A DNA stretch of 64,000 bases, taken from positions 312,860 to 376,859 of the forward strand of contig NZ_JAELXQ010000001.1 of NCBI RefSeq assembly GCF_016427605.1. The letters run 5' to 3'. Positions 52,988 to 63,694 of the stretch are shown here, one piece after another. The notes under the pieces were generated by a model, which had not been told where the DNA came from, did not search any database, and worked only from the letters and a program-made list of their open reading frames with translations. The translations under genes were made by a program, and so were the position numbers. The DNA is from Ochrobactrum sp. Q0168. GTDB taxonomy: Bacteria; Pseudomonadota; Alphaproteobacteria; Rhizobiales; Rhizobiaceae. Within the stretch, counting starts at the first letter, position 1. Each line of letters begins with the position of its first letter.

Positions 52988-54325
52988 ATGTCGAAGTTTT
53001 TAAAGCGATTTTTCACGTTTCTCGTCGGTTTGGTCGTTCTGCTGTTAGTCGGCGTGGCGGCATGGCTCGGTTTCAACCCACCAGAGCTTTTGCGGGTGGG
53101 TACGGGTTATGCAGCAAAGATCGTGTGTTCCAATGTGTTTATTGCCAAACGAGACGCCGATGCGGTTCTCGCCGACGATGTTCAGGCGCCGGGAAATCCG
53201 CTGCTGAAATTCCTCAATGTTGCCGTGGATGAAGACACTGACACCGTAACTGTCCGGATTTTCGGCTTTTTTGCGCCCAGCAAATCTGTGTTTCTTCCCG
53301 GACAGGGATGCGCCAATGTTCAATCGACGGACAGCCGCAGTGTCGCGACCGATGAAACCGTGCAGACGTCGCCCAATCCGCTGCACGTGGCGATTTCCGC
53401 AGAAGTGCAGAACGTTATCGAAGACAACGAACTGGCAGGCCCGGGCATGCGGGCCATTGCGGTCATTCACAACGGTCAACTGATCGCCGAAACCTATGGT
53501 GAGGGCTTCAATGCGAATACACCGCTGCTTGGTTGGTCGATGACCAAATCCGTAATGGCGACGCTGATCGGGATGCGGATTGCTGAAAACCGCATGGATC
53601 TGGCCAAAAGCAATCTTCTGCCGGAATGGCAGAACGACGAGCGCGCCAAGATCACCGTCGCGAACTTGATGGCGATGGACAGCGGTCTGCGTTTTAACGA
53701 GAATTACGGTGCGGTGGCAGATGTCACCCGTATGTTGTTTCTGGAAAAGGACATGGCGGGATTTGCCGCTTCGCTACCGCTGGAAACGGAGCCTGGAACG
53801 AAGTTCAACTATTCGAGCGGGACGGCGAATATTCTATCCAAGCTGTTTATGGATAGTTTCGATAACCGGAACGAGGCGCTAGCCTATCCGCGCACTGCCT
53901 TGTTCGAACCGCTCGGCATGAGCAGCGCCCTCGTGGAAACGGACGCGTCGGGTGTGTTCGCTGGGTCGTCCTATATGTACGCGACCGCGCGTGACTGGGC
54001 CCGTATTGGCGCGTTTCTGGCGGGAGACGGAAAGCTCGATGGAAGACAGGTTCTGCCTGCCGATTTCGTGTCCTTCATGCGCAAACCGTCTGCGGCCTCG
54101 GATGGCCGTTATGGCTCCGCGCAGGTCTGGTTGCAGTCCGGTGGCGCCAAAGCGGGCGAGGATGGCATTCCTGATGATGCGTTCTGGATGTCTGGCCATG
54201 ACGGTCAAACCGTCATGATCATACCGTCCATGCATCTTTCTGTGGTGCGTCTCGGGCTGACGCCATCCCGTTCAGGCTATACCGTGCAGAAGCTGGATGC
54301 AAAGATCATCAAGGCTCTCCGTTAG
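52988..54325 (+). CDS. Serine hydrolase of the beta-lactamase/class C fold
   Basis: 445 residues. A single N-terminal membrane helix (residues about 9-28) anchors it, so the catalytic domain faces the periplasm. The SxxK motif is S184-M-T-K187, the YxN-like motif appears in FNYSSGTAN, and the HDG-like third motif in SGHDGQTV. Closer to esterases/DD-peptidases such as 6-aminohexanoate hydrolase relatives than to true beta-lactamases; substrate unknown. Confidence 0.88.
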   Translation: MSKFLKRFFTFLVGLVVLLLVGVAAWLGFNPPELLRVGTGYAAKIVCSNVFIAKRDADAVLADDVQAPGNPLLKFLNVAVDEDTDTVTVRIFGFFAPSKSVFLPGQGCANVQSTDSRSVATDETVQTSPNPLHVAISAEVQNVIEDNELAGPGMRAIAVIHNGQLIAETYGEGFNANTPLLGWSMTKSVMATLIGMRIAENRMDLAKSNLLPEWQNDERAKITVANLMAMDSGLRFNENYGAVADVTRMLFLEKDMAGFAASLPLETEPGTKFNYSSGTANILSKLFMDSFDNRNEALAYPRTALFEPLGMSSALVETDASGVFAGSSYMYATARDWARIGAFLAGDGKLDGRQVLPADFVSFMRKPSAASDGRYGSAQVWLQSGGAKAGEDGIPDDAFWMSGHDGQTVMIIPSMHLSVVRLGLTPSRSGYTVQKLDAKIIKALR

Positions 54326-54352
54326 AAGTTTGTTTTCGTTGATGGTTGCTGT

Positions 54353-55108
54353 TCAAAGGGAGGCGGTTATGCCGCCATCAACATAGAGCACATGGCCATT
54401 GACGAAGGAGGAAGCTCCCGACGCAAGGAAAATGCAGGCGCCGACGAGCTCATCCACCTTGCCCCAGCGCCCCGCAGGCGTCCGCTTTTCAAGCCAGCTG
54501 GAAAAGGTCGGATCAGAAACGAGGGCGGCATTGAGTGGCGTGTCGAAATATCCGGGAGCAATGGCGTTGCATTGCAAGCCGTATCTGGCCCAGTCGGTGG
54601 CCATGCCCTTGGTCAGATTGCCAACGGCGCCTTTGGTGGCGGTGTAGGGGGCTATGCCCGGTCTGGCGAGGGCAGTCTGGACGCTTGCGATGTTGATAAT
54701 CTTGCCCGCTCCGCGCTTGATCATATGTCTGGCAACAGCCTGCCCCACATTGAAAACGCTCGATACATTGGCTTTCAGCAAGCGCTCAAAGGCATCGGCT
54801 GGGAAGTCTTCAAGCGGGGTACGATGCTGCATACCCGCATTGTTGACGAGAACGTCGATAGGACCGACATCCGCCTCGAACCGGTCTATGGCCGCGCGAA
54901 CAGCTTCATGGTCTGTCGCGTCGAAGGCCAGCCTGTGCTTCACCCCAAGGCTTTCTGCGGCGGCCTTCAGCTTGGCCGCATCGCGTCCGTTAAGAACGAC
55001 ATCAGCTCCGGCGGCGGCAAGGCCCTTTGCCAGCGCATAGCCGATCCCTTGCGACGAGCCGGTCACAAGCGCGCGTTTGCCCGTCAGATCGAAGAGTTGA
55101 ACGCTCAT
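54353..55108 (-). CDS. idnO: SDR family oxidoreductase, gluconate 5-dehydrogenase-like
   Basis: 251 residues. Rossmann motif TGSSQGIGYALAKGLA, the catalytic YxxxK in YTATKGAVG and NNAG are present. It is 48 bp downstream of the idonate dehydrogenase gene, and that pairing is the reason for the specific name: IdnO reduces 5-ketogluconate to gluconate. Confidence 0.87.
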   Translation of the reverse strand: MSVQLFDLTGKRALVTGSSQGIGYALAKGLAAAGADVVLNGRDAAKLKAAAESLGVKHRLAFDATDHEAVRAAIDRFEADVGPIDVLVNNAGMQHRTPLEDFPADAFERLLKANVSSVFNVGQAVARHMIKRGAGKIINIASVQTALARPGIAPYTATKGAVGNLTKGMATDWARYGLQCNAIAPGYFDTPLNAALVSDPTFSSWLEKRTPAGRWGKVDELVGACIFLASGASSFVNGHVLYVDGGITASL

Positions 55109-55156
55109 ATTTCCTCCTGGAGCGATAGAACCTGTCTCGCACTTTTTTGAAGTTCC

Positions 55157-56188
55157 TTAGTTGAATGCAATCTGGGTTTTCATCGATTGCGTTTTATCTG
55201 ACGCGATATCGAAGGACCTCAGCGCATCAGTGAGCGGCAGAGTTTGCGTGATGAGTGGTTTGACGTCGATCAATCCGTCTTGCATGAGCTTTACAGCGAG
55301 AGCGAATTCTTCGTGGAAACGGAAGGAACCGCGCAAATCGAGTTCTTTGGCCGTTATCGTGTTGATCGGCAGGTTCATCTCACCACCCACTCCGAGCTGC
55401 ACGATGATACCGCGTGGTCTAAGCGCGTGAATGCCTGCCACAAGGGCAGACGCCGCGCCAGAACATTCGTACAATATGTCGAATGCTCCTTTGTTCTGGC
55501 TGAATTCGGTCAGACCTTCAGGGTTCTGCGAGAGGTTGACGGTACGGTCCGCGCTGACCTTGCGGGCGAAATCAAGCGCTGGCCCGGAAATATCCGCAGC
55601 GACGATCTCCGCAGCACCAGCGCGACGCGCCGACAGGATTGAAAGCGTGCCGATGGGGCCACAGCCGGTCACCAGCACGCGTTTACCCAATATCTCGCCT
55701 GCACGGCGGGTGGCGTGCAGCGTGACCGCGAGCGGTTCAGCCATTGCCGCTTCACCGGCGCTGAGGCCGTCGGCTTTCACGCATTGGCTGGCTTTTGCAA
55801 CGAGCCGTTCACGGAATGCGCCTTGAATATGCGGGAAGGGCATAGCCGATCCATAAAAGCGCATGTTGAAGCAATGGTTGGGTAGTCCCTGGTGGCAATA
55901 TTCGCAGTGACCACAGGGACGGGACGGCGATATGGCGACCAGATCGCCAATGGCAAGCCCGGAAACGCCTTCGCCAAGTGCAGCAATGTGGCCGGAAACC
56001 TCGTGTCCGAGGATCATCGGTTCCTTGACGCGTACGGTGCCAAATCCGCCATGGTTGTAATAATGCAGGTCCGAGCCGCATATGCCGCCCGTGGCGAGAC
56101 GAATTTCAACCTCGCCGGGACCGGGCGTCTCGGGCTCACGCTCGTCAATGCGCAAGTCCCTTGCAGCGTGGATGACAATCGCTTTCAT
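55157..56188 (-). CDS. idnD: L-idonate 5-dehydrogenase (zinc alcohol dehydrogenase family)
   Basis: 343 residues. The catalytic zinc motif GGICGSDLHYYNHGG, the GHE in LGHEVSGH and four structural-zinc cysteines in CGHCEYCHQGLPNHC are present, followed by a Rossmann motif GCGPIG. Start MKAIVIH at 56188. Oxidises L-idonate to 5-ketogluconate; with the SDR gene it forms a two-step route to gluconate. Confidence 0.9.
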   Translation of the reverse strand: MKAIVIHAARDLRIDEREPETPGPGEVEIRLATGGICGSDLHYYNHGGFGTVRVKEPMILGHEVSGHIAALGEGVSGLAIGDLVAISPSRPCGHCEYCHQGLPNHCFNMRFYGSAMPFPHIQGAFRERLVAKASQCVKADGLSAGEAAMAEPLAVTLHATRRAGEILGKRVLVTGCGPIGTLSILSARRAGAAEIVAADISGPALDFARKVSADRTVNLSQNPEGLTEFSQNKGAFDILYECSGAASALVAGIHALRPRGIIVQLGVGGEMNLPINTITAKELDLRGSFRFHEEFALAVKLMQDGLIDVKPLITQTLPLTDALRSFDIASDKTQSMKTQIAFN

Positions 56189-56289
56189 CGCGTCCTCACA
56201 GAACCGGAATGGGGATCGGTCGACCCATGAAGTGAGCCGACAAATTATCGAAGCAGAATGTACGGCTTGTTTTCGCCCATCACAAATGG

Positions 56290-56316
56290 AAAGAGCGCCC
56301 CGAGAGGCGCTCTTTA
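56290..56316 (-). terminator. Terminator after nrdJ
   Basis: Perfect stem AAAGAGCGCC/GGCGCTCTTT with a 6-nt loop, with T-residues on the minus strand side. Confidence 0.85.
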
Positions 56317-56355
56317 TCTCAATGAATATGGTCGCGGTTTTACGTCGCCATTCGA

Positions 56356-59300
56356 TCAGCTGCAGCCGCTGGTTGCGCCGCAGGTGTCGCACTTCAGGCA
56401 GGTGCCGTTGCGCACCATGGTGAAGTTCTGGCACTCGGTGCAGCTGTCGCCGGTGTAACCCTGCATCATCGACTTGATGCGACGGTCGGCTTCTAGCTTC
56501 TTTGCCGAGTTGGCGCTTTCGGCGCGGGCCGAAGCGGCGTCGGCTGCAGCCTTGTCGGAGAACAGTTCCGTTGCAGCCGAGGTTTCCTGCTGCTGTGCCG
56601 GAGCAGGAGCTGTCTGTTCTTCGAACTCACGCTTGAAAGCCGTCGCACCTTCCGTCACCAGACCGATGGTCGCTGGGCGACCAGCCGGGGTAGCACTCGA
56701 CTTCAAGGTCGTGACATTCGAAGCCTGCGGCGCGGATGCCGAGGATCCCTTGGCTTCACTGCCGCCCGGCATCGTGTTGGTCACCAGTGTCGGCTTGTAG
56801 CCGCGTGTCCAGCCGGTCGAAACCAGATTGGTCTTGCCTTCCTGGATACCCTTGCCGAGCGCCGTGTTCGAGAAATCGCTGGTGTCGACATGAGCGAGAT
56901 CGTTGCGGCCCAGATAGGACACGGCCAGTTCGCGGAACACATAGTCGATGATCGACGTTGCGGTCTTGATCGCGTCATTGCCGATGACGATGCCAGCCGG
57001 TTCGAACTTGGTGAAGGTGAACGCCTCCACATATTCTTCCAGCGGCACGCCATATTGCAAGCCGAGCGACACGGCGATGGCGAAGTTGTTCATCATCGCA
57101 CGGAAAGCAGCGCCTTCCTTGTGCATGTCGATGAAGATTTCACCGAGGCGTCCGTCACCGAACTCGCCAGTGCGCAGATAGACCTTGTGTCCGCCGACGA
57201 CTGCCTTCTGGGTGTAGCCCTGACGGCGGTTCGGAAGCTTTTCGCGCTCATGCACGATCTTCTCGATGACCTTCTCGACGATGCGTTCCGTCACCTGAAC
57301 GGCACGGGCGGCTGCCGGTGCCTCGATCAGCGCTTCGACTGCATCATCTTCGTCTTCATCATCCGAGATCAGCGCGGCGTTGAGTGGCTGCGAAAGCTTG
57401 GAACCGTCGCGGTAAAGCGCATTGGCCTTCAGAGCCAGCTTCCAGGACAGCATGTAAGCGTTCTTGCAGTCTTCGACGGTCGCATCGTTCGGCATGTTGA
57501 TCGTCTTGGAAATCGCGCCCGAAATGAACGGCTGCGCGGCTGCCATCATTCGGATGTGGCTATCCACCGACAGATAACGCTTGCCGATCTTGCCGCACGG
57601 ATTGGCGCAATCGAACACGGCGTAATGCTCTTCCTTGAGGAACGGTGCGCCTTCGAGGGTCATCGCGCCGCAAACGTGGATGTTGGCGGCTTCAATGTCC
57701 TTCTTGGAGAAGCCGAGCGTGGGCAGCATTTCGAACGAGAAATCGTTCAGCTGTTCGTCGGTGAGTTTTAGCACGTCCTTGCAGAAATCTTCGCCCAGCG
57801 TCCACTTGTTGAAAGCGAACTTGATGTCGAAGGCGCTCTTGAGCGCTGCATTCAGGGCTTCGATCTTCTCATCGGTGAAGCCTTTGCCGCGCAGCGACGA
57901 AGGATTGACGCCCGGAGCCTGATTGATGTTGCCGTGACCGACAGCATAGGCTTCGATTTCGGCAATCTGGCTTTCCGAGTAGCCGAGCGTGCGGAGTGCT
58001 TCCGGCACGGCGCGGTTGATGATCTTGAAGTAGCCGCCACCGGCCAGCTTCTTGAACTTCACCAGCGCGAAGTCAGGCTCGATACCGGTCGTGTCGCAAT
58101 CCATGACGAGGCCGATCGTGCCGGTTGGCGCGATAACGGTCGACTGGGCGTTGCGGTAGCCGTGCTTTTCACCGAGTTCCAGCGCCTTGTCCCAGGCCGC
58201 ACGGGCATGGGTGATCAGGTCCTGATCCGGGCAGTCCTCGGCAATCAGCGCCACCGGGTTGACGGCGAGGCCTTCATAACCTTCCGTTTTGCCATGAGCG
58301 GCCAGACGATGGTTGCGCATGACGCGCAGCATATGCTCGGCGTTTGGTTCGTAGCTTGGGAAGGTGCCCAGTTCCTTCGCCATTTCAGCGGAGGTTGCGT
58401 AGGCAATACCGGTCATGATCGCGGTCAGCGCACCGCAGATGGCGCGGCCTTCATCGGAGTCATAAGGAATACCGGAGGTCATCAGCAGGCCGCCAATATT
58501 GGCATAGCCGAGACCGAGCGTGCGGTATTCGTAGGAGAGACGGGCGATTTCCTTGGACGGGAACTGCGCCATCATCACCGAGATTTCGAGAACGATGGTC
58601 CACAGGCGGGCCGTATGCTCGTAAGCCGCAATGTCGAACGAACCGTCCTTGTTGCGATAGGTGAGCAGGTTGATCGACGCCAGGTTACAAGCCGTATCGT
58701 CAAGGAACATATATTCCGAGCACGGATTGGAGGCGCGGATCGGACCGGCGACCGGGCAGGTGTGCCAGTCGTTCATGGTCGTGTTGTAGTGCAGGCCCGG
58801 ATCAGCGGACGCCCATGCCGCATAACCGATCTTTTCCCAAAGATCGCGCGCCTTCAAGGTCTTCATGACCTTGCCGTCCTTGCGTGCGGTCAGGTTCCAG
58901 TCGCTGTCGTTTTCGACGGCGCGCAGGAATTCGTCCTTCAACGAGACGGAGTTGTTCGAGTTCTGGCCCGAAACCGTGAGATAGGCTTCCGAATCCCAAT
59001 CCGTGTCATAGGTCTTGAACTGAATGTCGGTATAGCCCTGACGCGCAAACTGGATCACGCGCTTGACGTAGTTTTCAGGAACCTGGTTCTTCTTGGCCGC
59101 CCTGATTTCGCGTTTCAGGGCAGGGTTCTTCGACGGATCGAAGCAATCATCATTATCGGCTTCGCAGTTGATGCAAGCCTTCATGATCGCAGCCAGATGC
59201 TGCTTGACGATCTTGGAGCCTGTGACGAGCGAAGCGACCTTCTGCTCTTCCTTCACCTTCCAGTCGATATATTCTTCGATATCCGGATGGTCGATGTCGA

Positions 59301-60156
59301 CAACGACCATCTTCGCGGCGCGGCGCGTCGTGCCGCCCGACTTGATGGCGCCCGCAGCACGGTCGCCGATCTTGAGGAAGCTCATAAGGCCAGACGACTT
59401 GCCGCCGCCGGAAAGCTTTTCGCCTTCGCCGCGCAGATGGCTGAAGTTGGAGCCCGTGCCGGAGCCGTATTTGAACAGGCGCGCTTCGCGAACCCAAAGG
59501 TCCATGATGCCGCCTTCATTGACCAGATCGTCAGCGACGGACTGGATGAAGCAGGCATGCGGCTGCGGGTGTTCATAGGACGACTTGGATTTGGTCAGCT
59601 TGCCGGTCTGCCAGTCGACATAGAAATGGCCCTGGCCGGGACCGTCAATACCATAAGCCCAATGCAGGCCGGTGTTGAACCATTGCGGGCTGTTTGGCGC
59701 GACGCGCTGGGTGGCGAGCATATAGGCAAGCTCGTCACGGAAGGCGAGCGCGTCTTCCTCCGAACCGAAATAGCCGCCCTTCCAGCCCCAGTAGGTCCAG
59801 GTGCCGGCTAGCCGGTCGAAAACCTGACAGGCATCCATTTCAGAGCCGTAACGCTCGTTCTGTGGCAGCGACGCCAGCGCATCCTCATCGGCGACCGAGC
59901 GCCACAGCCACGACGGAACGTCGTTTTCCTCGACTTTCTTCAGACGCGCGGGCACGCCAGCCTTGCGGAAATACTTCTGCGCAAGAATATCGGCTGCAAC
60001 CTGACTGAACTGAGCCGGTACATTGATGTTTTCCAGGCGGAATACGATGGATCCATCGGGATTCTTGATCTCGCTGGTCGCAGTCCGAAACGCGATGTCC
60101 GCATAGGCCGACTGATTCTCTTTCGTGAAACGGCGTTCGATCTTCATCTTTTCCAT
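56356..60156 (-). CDS. nrdJ: Vitamin B12-dependent (class II) ribonucleotide reductase NrdJ
   Basis: 1266 residues. Reduces ribonucleotides to deoxyribonucleotides using adenosylcobalamin. The catalytic barrel shows [19 protein letters not shown], the NSPQWFNTG segment and the Gly-rich [16 protein letters not shown]. The C-terminal 35 residues carry a four-cysteine zinc-ribbon-like motif (CTEC ... CLKCDTCG) that serves electron transfer. The start is MEKMKIE (60156) or MKIERRF (60147), the latter with GGATGG upstream. Expression is probably controlled by NrdR. Confidence 0.97.
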   Translation of the reverse strand: MEKMKIERRFTKENQSAYADIAFRTATSEIKNPDGSIVFRLENINVPAQFSQVAADILAQKYFRKAGVPARLKKVEENDVPSWLWRSVADEDALASLPQNERYGSEMDACQVFDRLAGTWTYWGWKGGYFGSEEDALAFRDELAYMLATQRVAPNSPQWFNTGLHWAYGIDGPGQGHFYVDWQTGKLTKSKSSYEHPQPHACFIQSVADDLVNEGGIMDLWVREARLFKYGSGTGSNFSHLRGEGEKLSGGGKSSGLMSFLKIGDRAAGAIKSGGTTRRAAKMVVVDIDHPDIEEYIDWKVKEEQKVASLVTGSKIVKQHLAAIMKACINCEADNDDCFDPSKNPALKREIRAAKKNQVPENYVKRVIQFARQGYTDIQFKTYDTDWDSEAYLTVSGQNSNNSVSLKDEFLRAVENDSDWNLTARKDGKVMKTLKARDLWEKIGYAAWASADPGLHYNTTMNDWHTCPVAGPIRASNPCSEYMFLDDTACNLASINLLTYRNKDGSFDIAAYEHTARLWTIVLEISVMMAQFPSKEIARLSYEYRTLGLGYANIGGLLMTSGIPYDSDEGRAICGALTAIMTGIAYATSAEMAKELGTFPSYEPNAEHMLRVMRNHRLAAHGKTEGYEGLAVNPVALIAEDCPDQDLITHARAAWDKALELGEKHGYRNAQSTVIAPTGTIGLVMDCDTTGIEPDFALVKFKKLAGGGYFKIINRAVPEALRTLGYSESQIAEIEAYAVGHGNINQAPGVNPSSLRGKGFTDEKIEALNAALKSAFDIKFAFNKWTLGEDFCKDVLKLTDEQLNDFSFEMLPTLGFSKKDIEAANIHVCGAMTLEGAPFLKEEHYAVFDCANPCGKIGKRYLSVDSHIRMMAAAQPFISGAISKTINMPNDATVEDCKNAYMLSWKLALKANALYRDGSKLSQPLNAALISDDEDEDDAVEALIEAPAAARAVQVTERIVEKVIEKIVHEREKLPNRRQGYTQKAVVGGHKVYLRTGEFGDGRLGEIFIDMHKEGAAFRAMMNNFAIAVSLGLQYGVPLEEYVEAFTFTKFEPAGIVIGNDAIKTATSIIDYVFRELAVSYLGRNDLAHVDTSDFSNTALGKGIQEGKTNLVSTGWTRGYKPTLVTNTMPGGSEAKGSSASAPQASNVTTLKSSATPAGRPATIGLVTEGATAFKREFEEQTAPAPAQQQETSAATELFSDKAAADAASARAESANSAKKLEADRRIKSMMQGYTGDSCTECQNFTMVRNGTCLKCDTCGATSGCS

Positions 60157-61052
60157 CCAAACGTTCTATATATAGTAGCCCCAAGGGTGAGTTTCCACCA
60201 TGGCCTGCCACGTACTGTCTGTACCGCGTCTCTGTTTTGAAAGCCCACCTGCGGGGAAGGGCTTCTTGGTGAGGACACCGGTAAAGATCCGGGGTCCCAA
60301 AATCCTGCTCCTGCTTCCTCTGGCGCGCAACAAAACACCCCAAGGCGGTCGGAACCATCCTCGTCAGGGCATTGCAAACCAACAAATCAGCAGATCGAGA
60401 AATACTCTATCTTGTAAGAAGCATGAGCGCAAATACTAAATCTAGTGTTAACGCTCTTTCGTCATGTGGCTGCATCTGCTTCTCCAAAGGTGGTCCGGCC
60501 CGGAAATCGGGCACGACGAAGCCCGGAGCGAAAACTACACTGAATAGCGCAACGCCCGTTCCAGAACTTGACTAACCTGAAAGAAAGACCGGCTATTCAG
60601 ACGCCCGGCCACGCCACTTACGCAACGATAAGTTCATAAAAAACGACTCGGCTTCGAGCGTCAAGCATTGGTTTGTTGTAAGGCGCCTGACGCTAGATAT
60701 TGTGCGTCAGCTGCTGGGGGCGAGTGTGGATAACGGGGAGAAGAGACGCTTTTGTGAACGAAGCCGGCTAAAACGCTTTTACCCCTTTTTAACCAATCCT
60801 TGAGGGCGATTATTTTGCAAAAACAGCAGGATCAGGCCGCTCGCTAATGCGAGCTTTGAGCAAAATGCGTCTTCAGGTCTCGCCATTCACGCTGCAATTG
60901 CCGAAAAATGCCGCCGTTGGAGGCTCGAGATTTTCCCCGTCGGCGTGATGCCCACGGGGATCATAAGGCTCCATGGCTGGAATAGCCGCAGGAAACGCCG
61001 CATCAAAGCCGAATGACGATGGATAAAAAGCGTTGAGGGGGAAACGACGCTG
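60157..61052. promoter_or_regulatory. nrdJ leader and upstream region
   Basis: Nearly 900 bp without a credible gene. Tandem NrdR boxes (60401-60448) set the likely promoter about 240 nt before nrdJ. The leader can form several stems on the minus strand (60212-60224, 60241-60264, 60268-60279, 60278-60292). A CTGACGC/GCGTCAG inverted repeat is at 60687-60710. I do not see a B12-riboswitch core. Confidence 0.5.
60401..60448 (-). promoter_or_regulatory. Tandem NrdR boxes upstream of nrdJ
   Basis: The 16-mers at 60433-60448 (13 of 16 matching the NrdR consensus) and 60401-60416 (10 of 16) are 32 bp apart, the spacing typical of paired NrdR boxes. A TTGCGC - 17 bp - TAGAGT promoter fits between them. 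A separate perfect core CTATATATAG lies at 60166-60175, just before the start codon. Confidence 0.6.
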
Positions 61053-61583
61053 TTATTCGGCGGCGGCGACCATACCCGAATCACCAAAACGGAGAAGAAT
61101 CTGCTTCAACTCGGTCTCTTCGACGCGCCGGGCGGCTTCGTCCGGGCAAACCCATTCGCAAATACGCTGATCCCGCTCCGGCCAGCTCTTTTCCTGGCCG
61201 GTAAAACGGACGGCATAAACAGCGACTGAAAACTGATTGATCCGTTCGGGTGGCATATCCATTTTGCAGTAATTATAGCTGCCAATTGGTTCGGAAGAGA
61301 CATCGCCGCGTATGCCTGCTTCTTCGAAGGCTTCGCGCAAGGCTGTTTCCGCAAGCGTGCGACCGATTTGCGGCCAACCTTTGGGGATGATCCAGCGGCC
61401 CGTGCCACGGCTTGTGATAACGAGAACCTGAAGGGCATCCATTTCGCGGCGATAGACAAGGGCCGCAACCTGCTGCAAACGACCAGAAGGCGTGAGAATA
61501 CGCTTTTCCGTTGCAATAAGTTGTTTGGCTGCCGACTTCACTGCTGGGTTCCCTCTTTTCCTTAAAATGGAACGATTCGTCAA
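61053..61583 (-). CDS. Nudix hydrolase
   Basis: 176 residues. Hydrolyses nucleoside diphosphates linked to other groups. The core Nudix element REAFEEAGI is intact, but the first conserved Glu position is Arg (GWPQIGRTLAETALREAF); this KGWP-G-R form is seen in a diphosphoinositol polyphosphate phosphohydrolase-like group. The basic N-terminal extension (about 30 residues) is unusual. Substrate unknown. Confidence 0.9.
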   Translation of the reverse strand: MTNRSILRKRGNPAVKSAAKQLIATEKRILTPSGRLQQVAALVYRREMDALQVLVITSRGTGRWIIPKGWPQIGRTLAETALREAFEEAGIRGDVSSEPIGSYNYCKMDMPPERINQFSVAVYAVRFTGQEKSWPERDQRICEWVCPDEAARRVEETELKQILLRFGDSGMVAAAE

Positions 61584-61870
61584 AATAACAACTGATCAAA
61601 TGCGCAACAGTTCTTACAAAGGGCCAAAAAAGTCCTTTATTTTAAAGCCGCTATTAAAATACAGGGGAGGCGTCTCGTTTTCGAACGCCGAACCTGAGCG
61701 CGATCAGCGTCATTTCATCTATTTTCTATAGCACGTGAATACGGCAAAAATATCCTTTTTTTGCTTTCGCTTTCTTTCGTTTTCGCACGTCCTTGAAAAG
61801 CCTCGTGGTTTTTTGAGAAAGTACCGATTATGCAGTCGGTCTCGGCTCGAAACAGCCATAGAAATAAAAA

Positions 61871-61893
61871 ATGCCAGCCGGTGAGGCTGGCAT
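61871..61893 (-). terminator. Terminator after gpt
   Basis: Perfect stem ATGCCAGCC/GGCTGGCAT with loop GGTGA, followed on the minus strand by TTTTTTATTTC. Confidence 0.92.
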
Positions 61894-61913
61894 CTCCAAT
61901 TTACTATCGCGTG

Positions 61914-61968
61914 TTAGAGCGCGCATCCTGTCTGAAAACGGTTTCACACTTTTCGGGATGCGCTCTAA
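61914..61968. repeat. Palindromic intergenic repeat element
   Basis: 55 bp with perfect outer arms TTAGAGCGC/GCGCTCTAA and inner GCATCC/GGATGC, plus the family core GAAAACG...CACACTTTTCGGGAT. Similar cores are at 38982-39061 and 50052-50065. Such elements are widespread in Rhizobiales genomes. Confidence 0.8.
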
Positions 61969-61975
61969 GCGAAGA

Positions 61976-62473
61976 CTATCCGCGCTTGTCGCCTGCAATC
62001 GGTTCCAGATAAGTGTAGCCCATATCCCAGGGGAAATAGATCCAGGTGTCCTGCGATACTTCGGTCACGAAGGTATCAACCAGCGGACGGCCTTTCGGCT
62101 TGGCATAAACCGTTGCAAAATGTGCCTTCGGCATCATTTCGCGCACGATAGCGGCGGTCTTGCCGGTATCGGTAAGGTCGTCGACGACGATCACGCCTTC
62201 GCCGCCATTTTCCAGCAGCTGTTCGCCGATGCCTTTCAAGATCTGCATTTCGCCCTGCGACGTGTAATCGTGATAGGAGGCAATGCAGACGGTTTCGATA
62301 AGGCGGATGCCGAGTTCACGGCAGATAATGGCCGCAGGCACCAGACCGCCGCGCGTAATCGCGACGATTGCACGCCAATCGCGCCCCATGCCGGAAATGC
62401 GCCATGCAAGCGCGCGGGCATCGCGGTGGAACTGATCCCAGGACACGGGAAAGGCTTTATCGGGCAAGGACAT
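61976..62473 (-). CDS. gpt: Xanthine phosphoribosyltransferase
   Basis: 165 residues. Salvages xanthine and guanine using PRPP. The PRPP-binding motif [14 protein letters not shown] and [13 protein letters not shown] are present. Start MSLPDKAF has GGAGCG upstream; longer frames lack family support. Confidence 0.93.
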   Translation of the reverse strand: MSLPDKAFPVSWDQFHRDARALAWRISGMGRDWRAIVAITRGGLVPAAIICRELGIRLIETVCIASYHDYTSQGEMQILKGIGEQLLENGGEGVIVVDDLTDTGKTAAIVREMMPKAHFATVYAKPKGRPLVDTFVTEVSQDTWIYFPWDMGYTYLEPIAGDKRG

Positions 62474-62762
62474 CGAAACGCTCCATGGAACAGTCCGTGG
62501 GCTGTGGCCCACAGACTGGCTAAACCAAAAATGCGCGATGACCACCGTCAAGCGCGCTGAACTGTGTAGACCTTCGCTTTCGCCATCTGCGCCCGCCATC
62601 AAGGGGGCTGCAATACGATGAAAAGGTTTCTTCAACCCGGCACAGTCAGCGCCGGGTAGTGCTGATAACCGCAAAAACACTGATCTTGCAAGTCTGTTAT
62701 GGCTTGAAGGGGCTTGATGCGACGAATTGGGGATAATTGCTCGCTAGAAATGAGCGGACATG

Positions 62763-63608
62763 TCACCGCGAAAACAGTGTCAGAACGGGGAGATCATTGA
62801 GCATCGAGCGCGTTACGCCACCGAAAACCAGCTCGCGCAGGCGCGAATGGCTATAGGCGCCCATGACGAGCAGATCGGCACGTTCCGCAACGATGTGCTC
62901 CCGCAGCGCATCCTGCGCATAGCGTCCATGCGAGGCGAGCGGCGTAACATCGACCTCAATGCCATGGCGGGCGATGGATTCGGCCAGTTCGGTTCCAGCG
63001 AGCGCTTCGTCCTCGCCCTCGGCTTCCGGTGGATCGACCCAGACGATTTCCGTTCGTCCTGCCTGTTTCATTAGGGGCAGCGCATCGAAAGCGGCGCGCG
63101 CCGCTTCCCGCTTGCCGTTGAAGGCAACGACGATCCGGTCCAGCGACAATTGCGGCAAGACTGGCGCGTAAGGCACGAGCAGCACCGGGCAGCTTGCATT
63201 GAAGACAATCGTGTCGGCGGTTTCGTCATTGGTAGCCGGATCATCCGGGTCCGGCTGACCCGCGACCAGCAATTCGGCGCCGAGACAGGAGGTCAACACA
63301 CCGTCAGCGGCGGTACCGGTTTCCGAGCGGGTGATACGGAATTCGAAATGCGCATCCTGTCTGCGCATTTCTTCTTCAAAGGCGTGTTTCAGCCGCTCGG
63401 AGAGTTCCTTGTGCTGCTTGTCGTGCAGCTCGAACATGCCGGGATCGATAAAACCGTTGGGATCGGCATAGACGATAGGAGAGGGGATGGAATAGAGGCC
63501 GATGACATGAAGATCGGGGACTTTTCGCATCAAAAGCGCGACGGCGGATAGTACCCGCTTCAGCTCGGCCTCGCTCCTGGAATAGGCAACCACCGTTTTG
63601 TAGGTCAT
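62763..63608 (-). CDS. Universal stress protein with two UspA-like domains
   Basis: 281 residues. The second domain contains DLLVMGAYSHSRLRELVFGG, cut here to GAYSHSRLRELVFGGVT, the nucleotide-binding Gly motif; the first domain resembles it but lacks a clear ATP motif. Tandem Usp proteins are typical stress-survival proteins. The ATG at 63608 is preceded by AAGGAGAT. Confidence 0.92.
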   Translation of the reverse strand: MTYKTVVAYSRSEAELKRVLSAVALLMRKVPDLHVIGLYSIPSPIVYADPNGFIDPGMFELHDKQHKELSERLKHAFEEEMRRQDAHFEFRITRSETGTAADGVLTSCLGAELLVAGQPDPDDPATNDETADTIVFNASCPVLLVPYAPVLPQLSLDRIVVAFNGKREAARAAFDALPLMKQAGRTEIVWVDPPEAEGEDEALAGTELAESIARHGIEVDVTPLASHGRYAQDALREHIVAERADLLVMGAYSHSRLRELVFGGVTRSMLNDLPVLTLFSR

Positions 63609-63694
63609 GACCGATCTCCTTCCAGCTGTGTTTCTATTTTAGCATAGAAAGCAACGCGTTGCGTAGGCAAAAGGTTGCAAGGCATAAAGACATG

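Larger units (their letters stand above)
61584..61975. other. Intergenic region with terminator and palindromic repeat
   Basis: No gene. It contains the terminator for the downstream-oriented gpt gene (61871-61893), a palindromic repeat (61914-61968) and AT-rich DNA near the Nudix start. Confidence 0.6.

Noticed and set aside
57934..59811. A 625-codon open frame opposite nrdJ
   Set aside because: It is the antisense shadow of a GC-rich, highly conserved gene; the sequence has no family features and no ribosome binding site of note.
60157..60448. Cobalamin riboswitch upstream of nrdJ
   Set aside because: The GCCACTG core and the B12-box consensus are not found in the leader on the coding strand; stems present do not match the family layout.
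60725..60733. DnaA box suggesting a chromosomal origin
   Set aside because: A single perfect TGTGGATAA here and another at 2864 are not clustered; isolated 9-mers are expected by chance and no origin-linked genes flank them.
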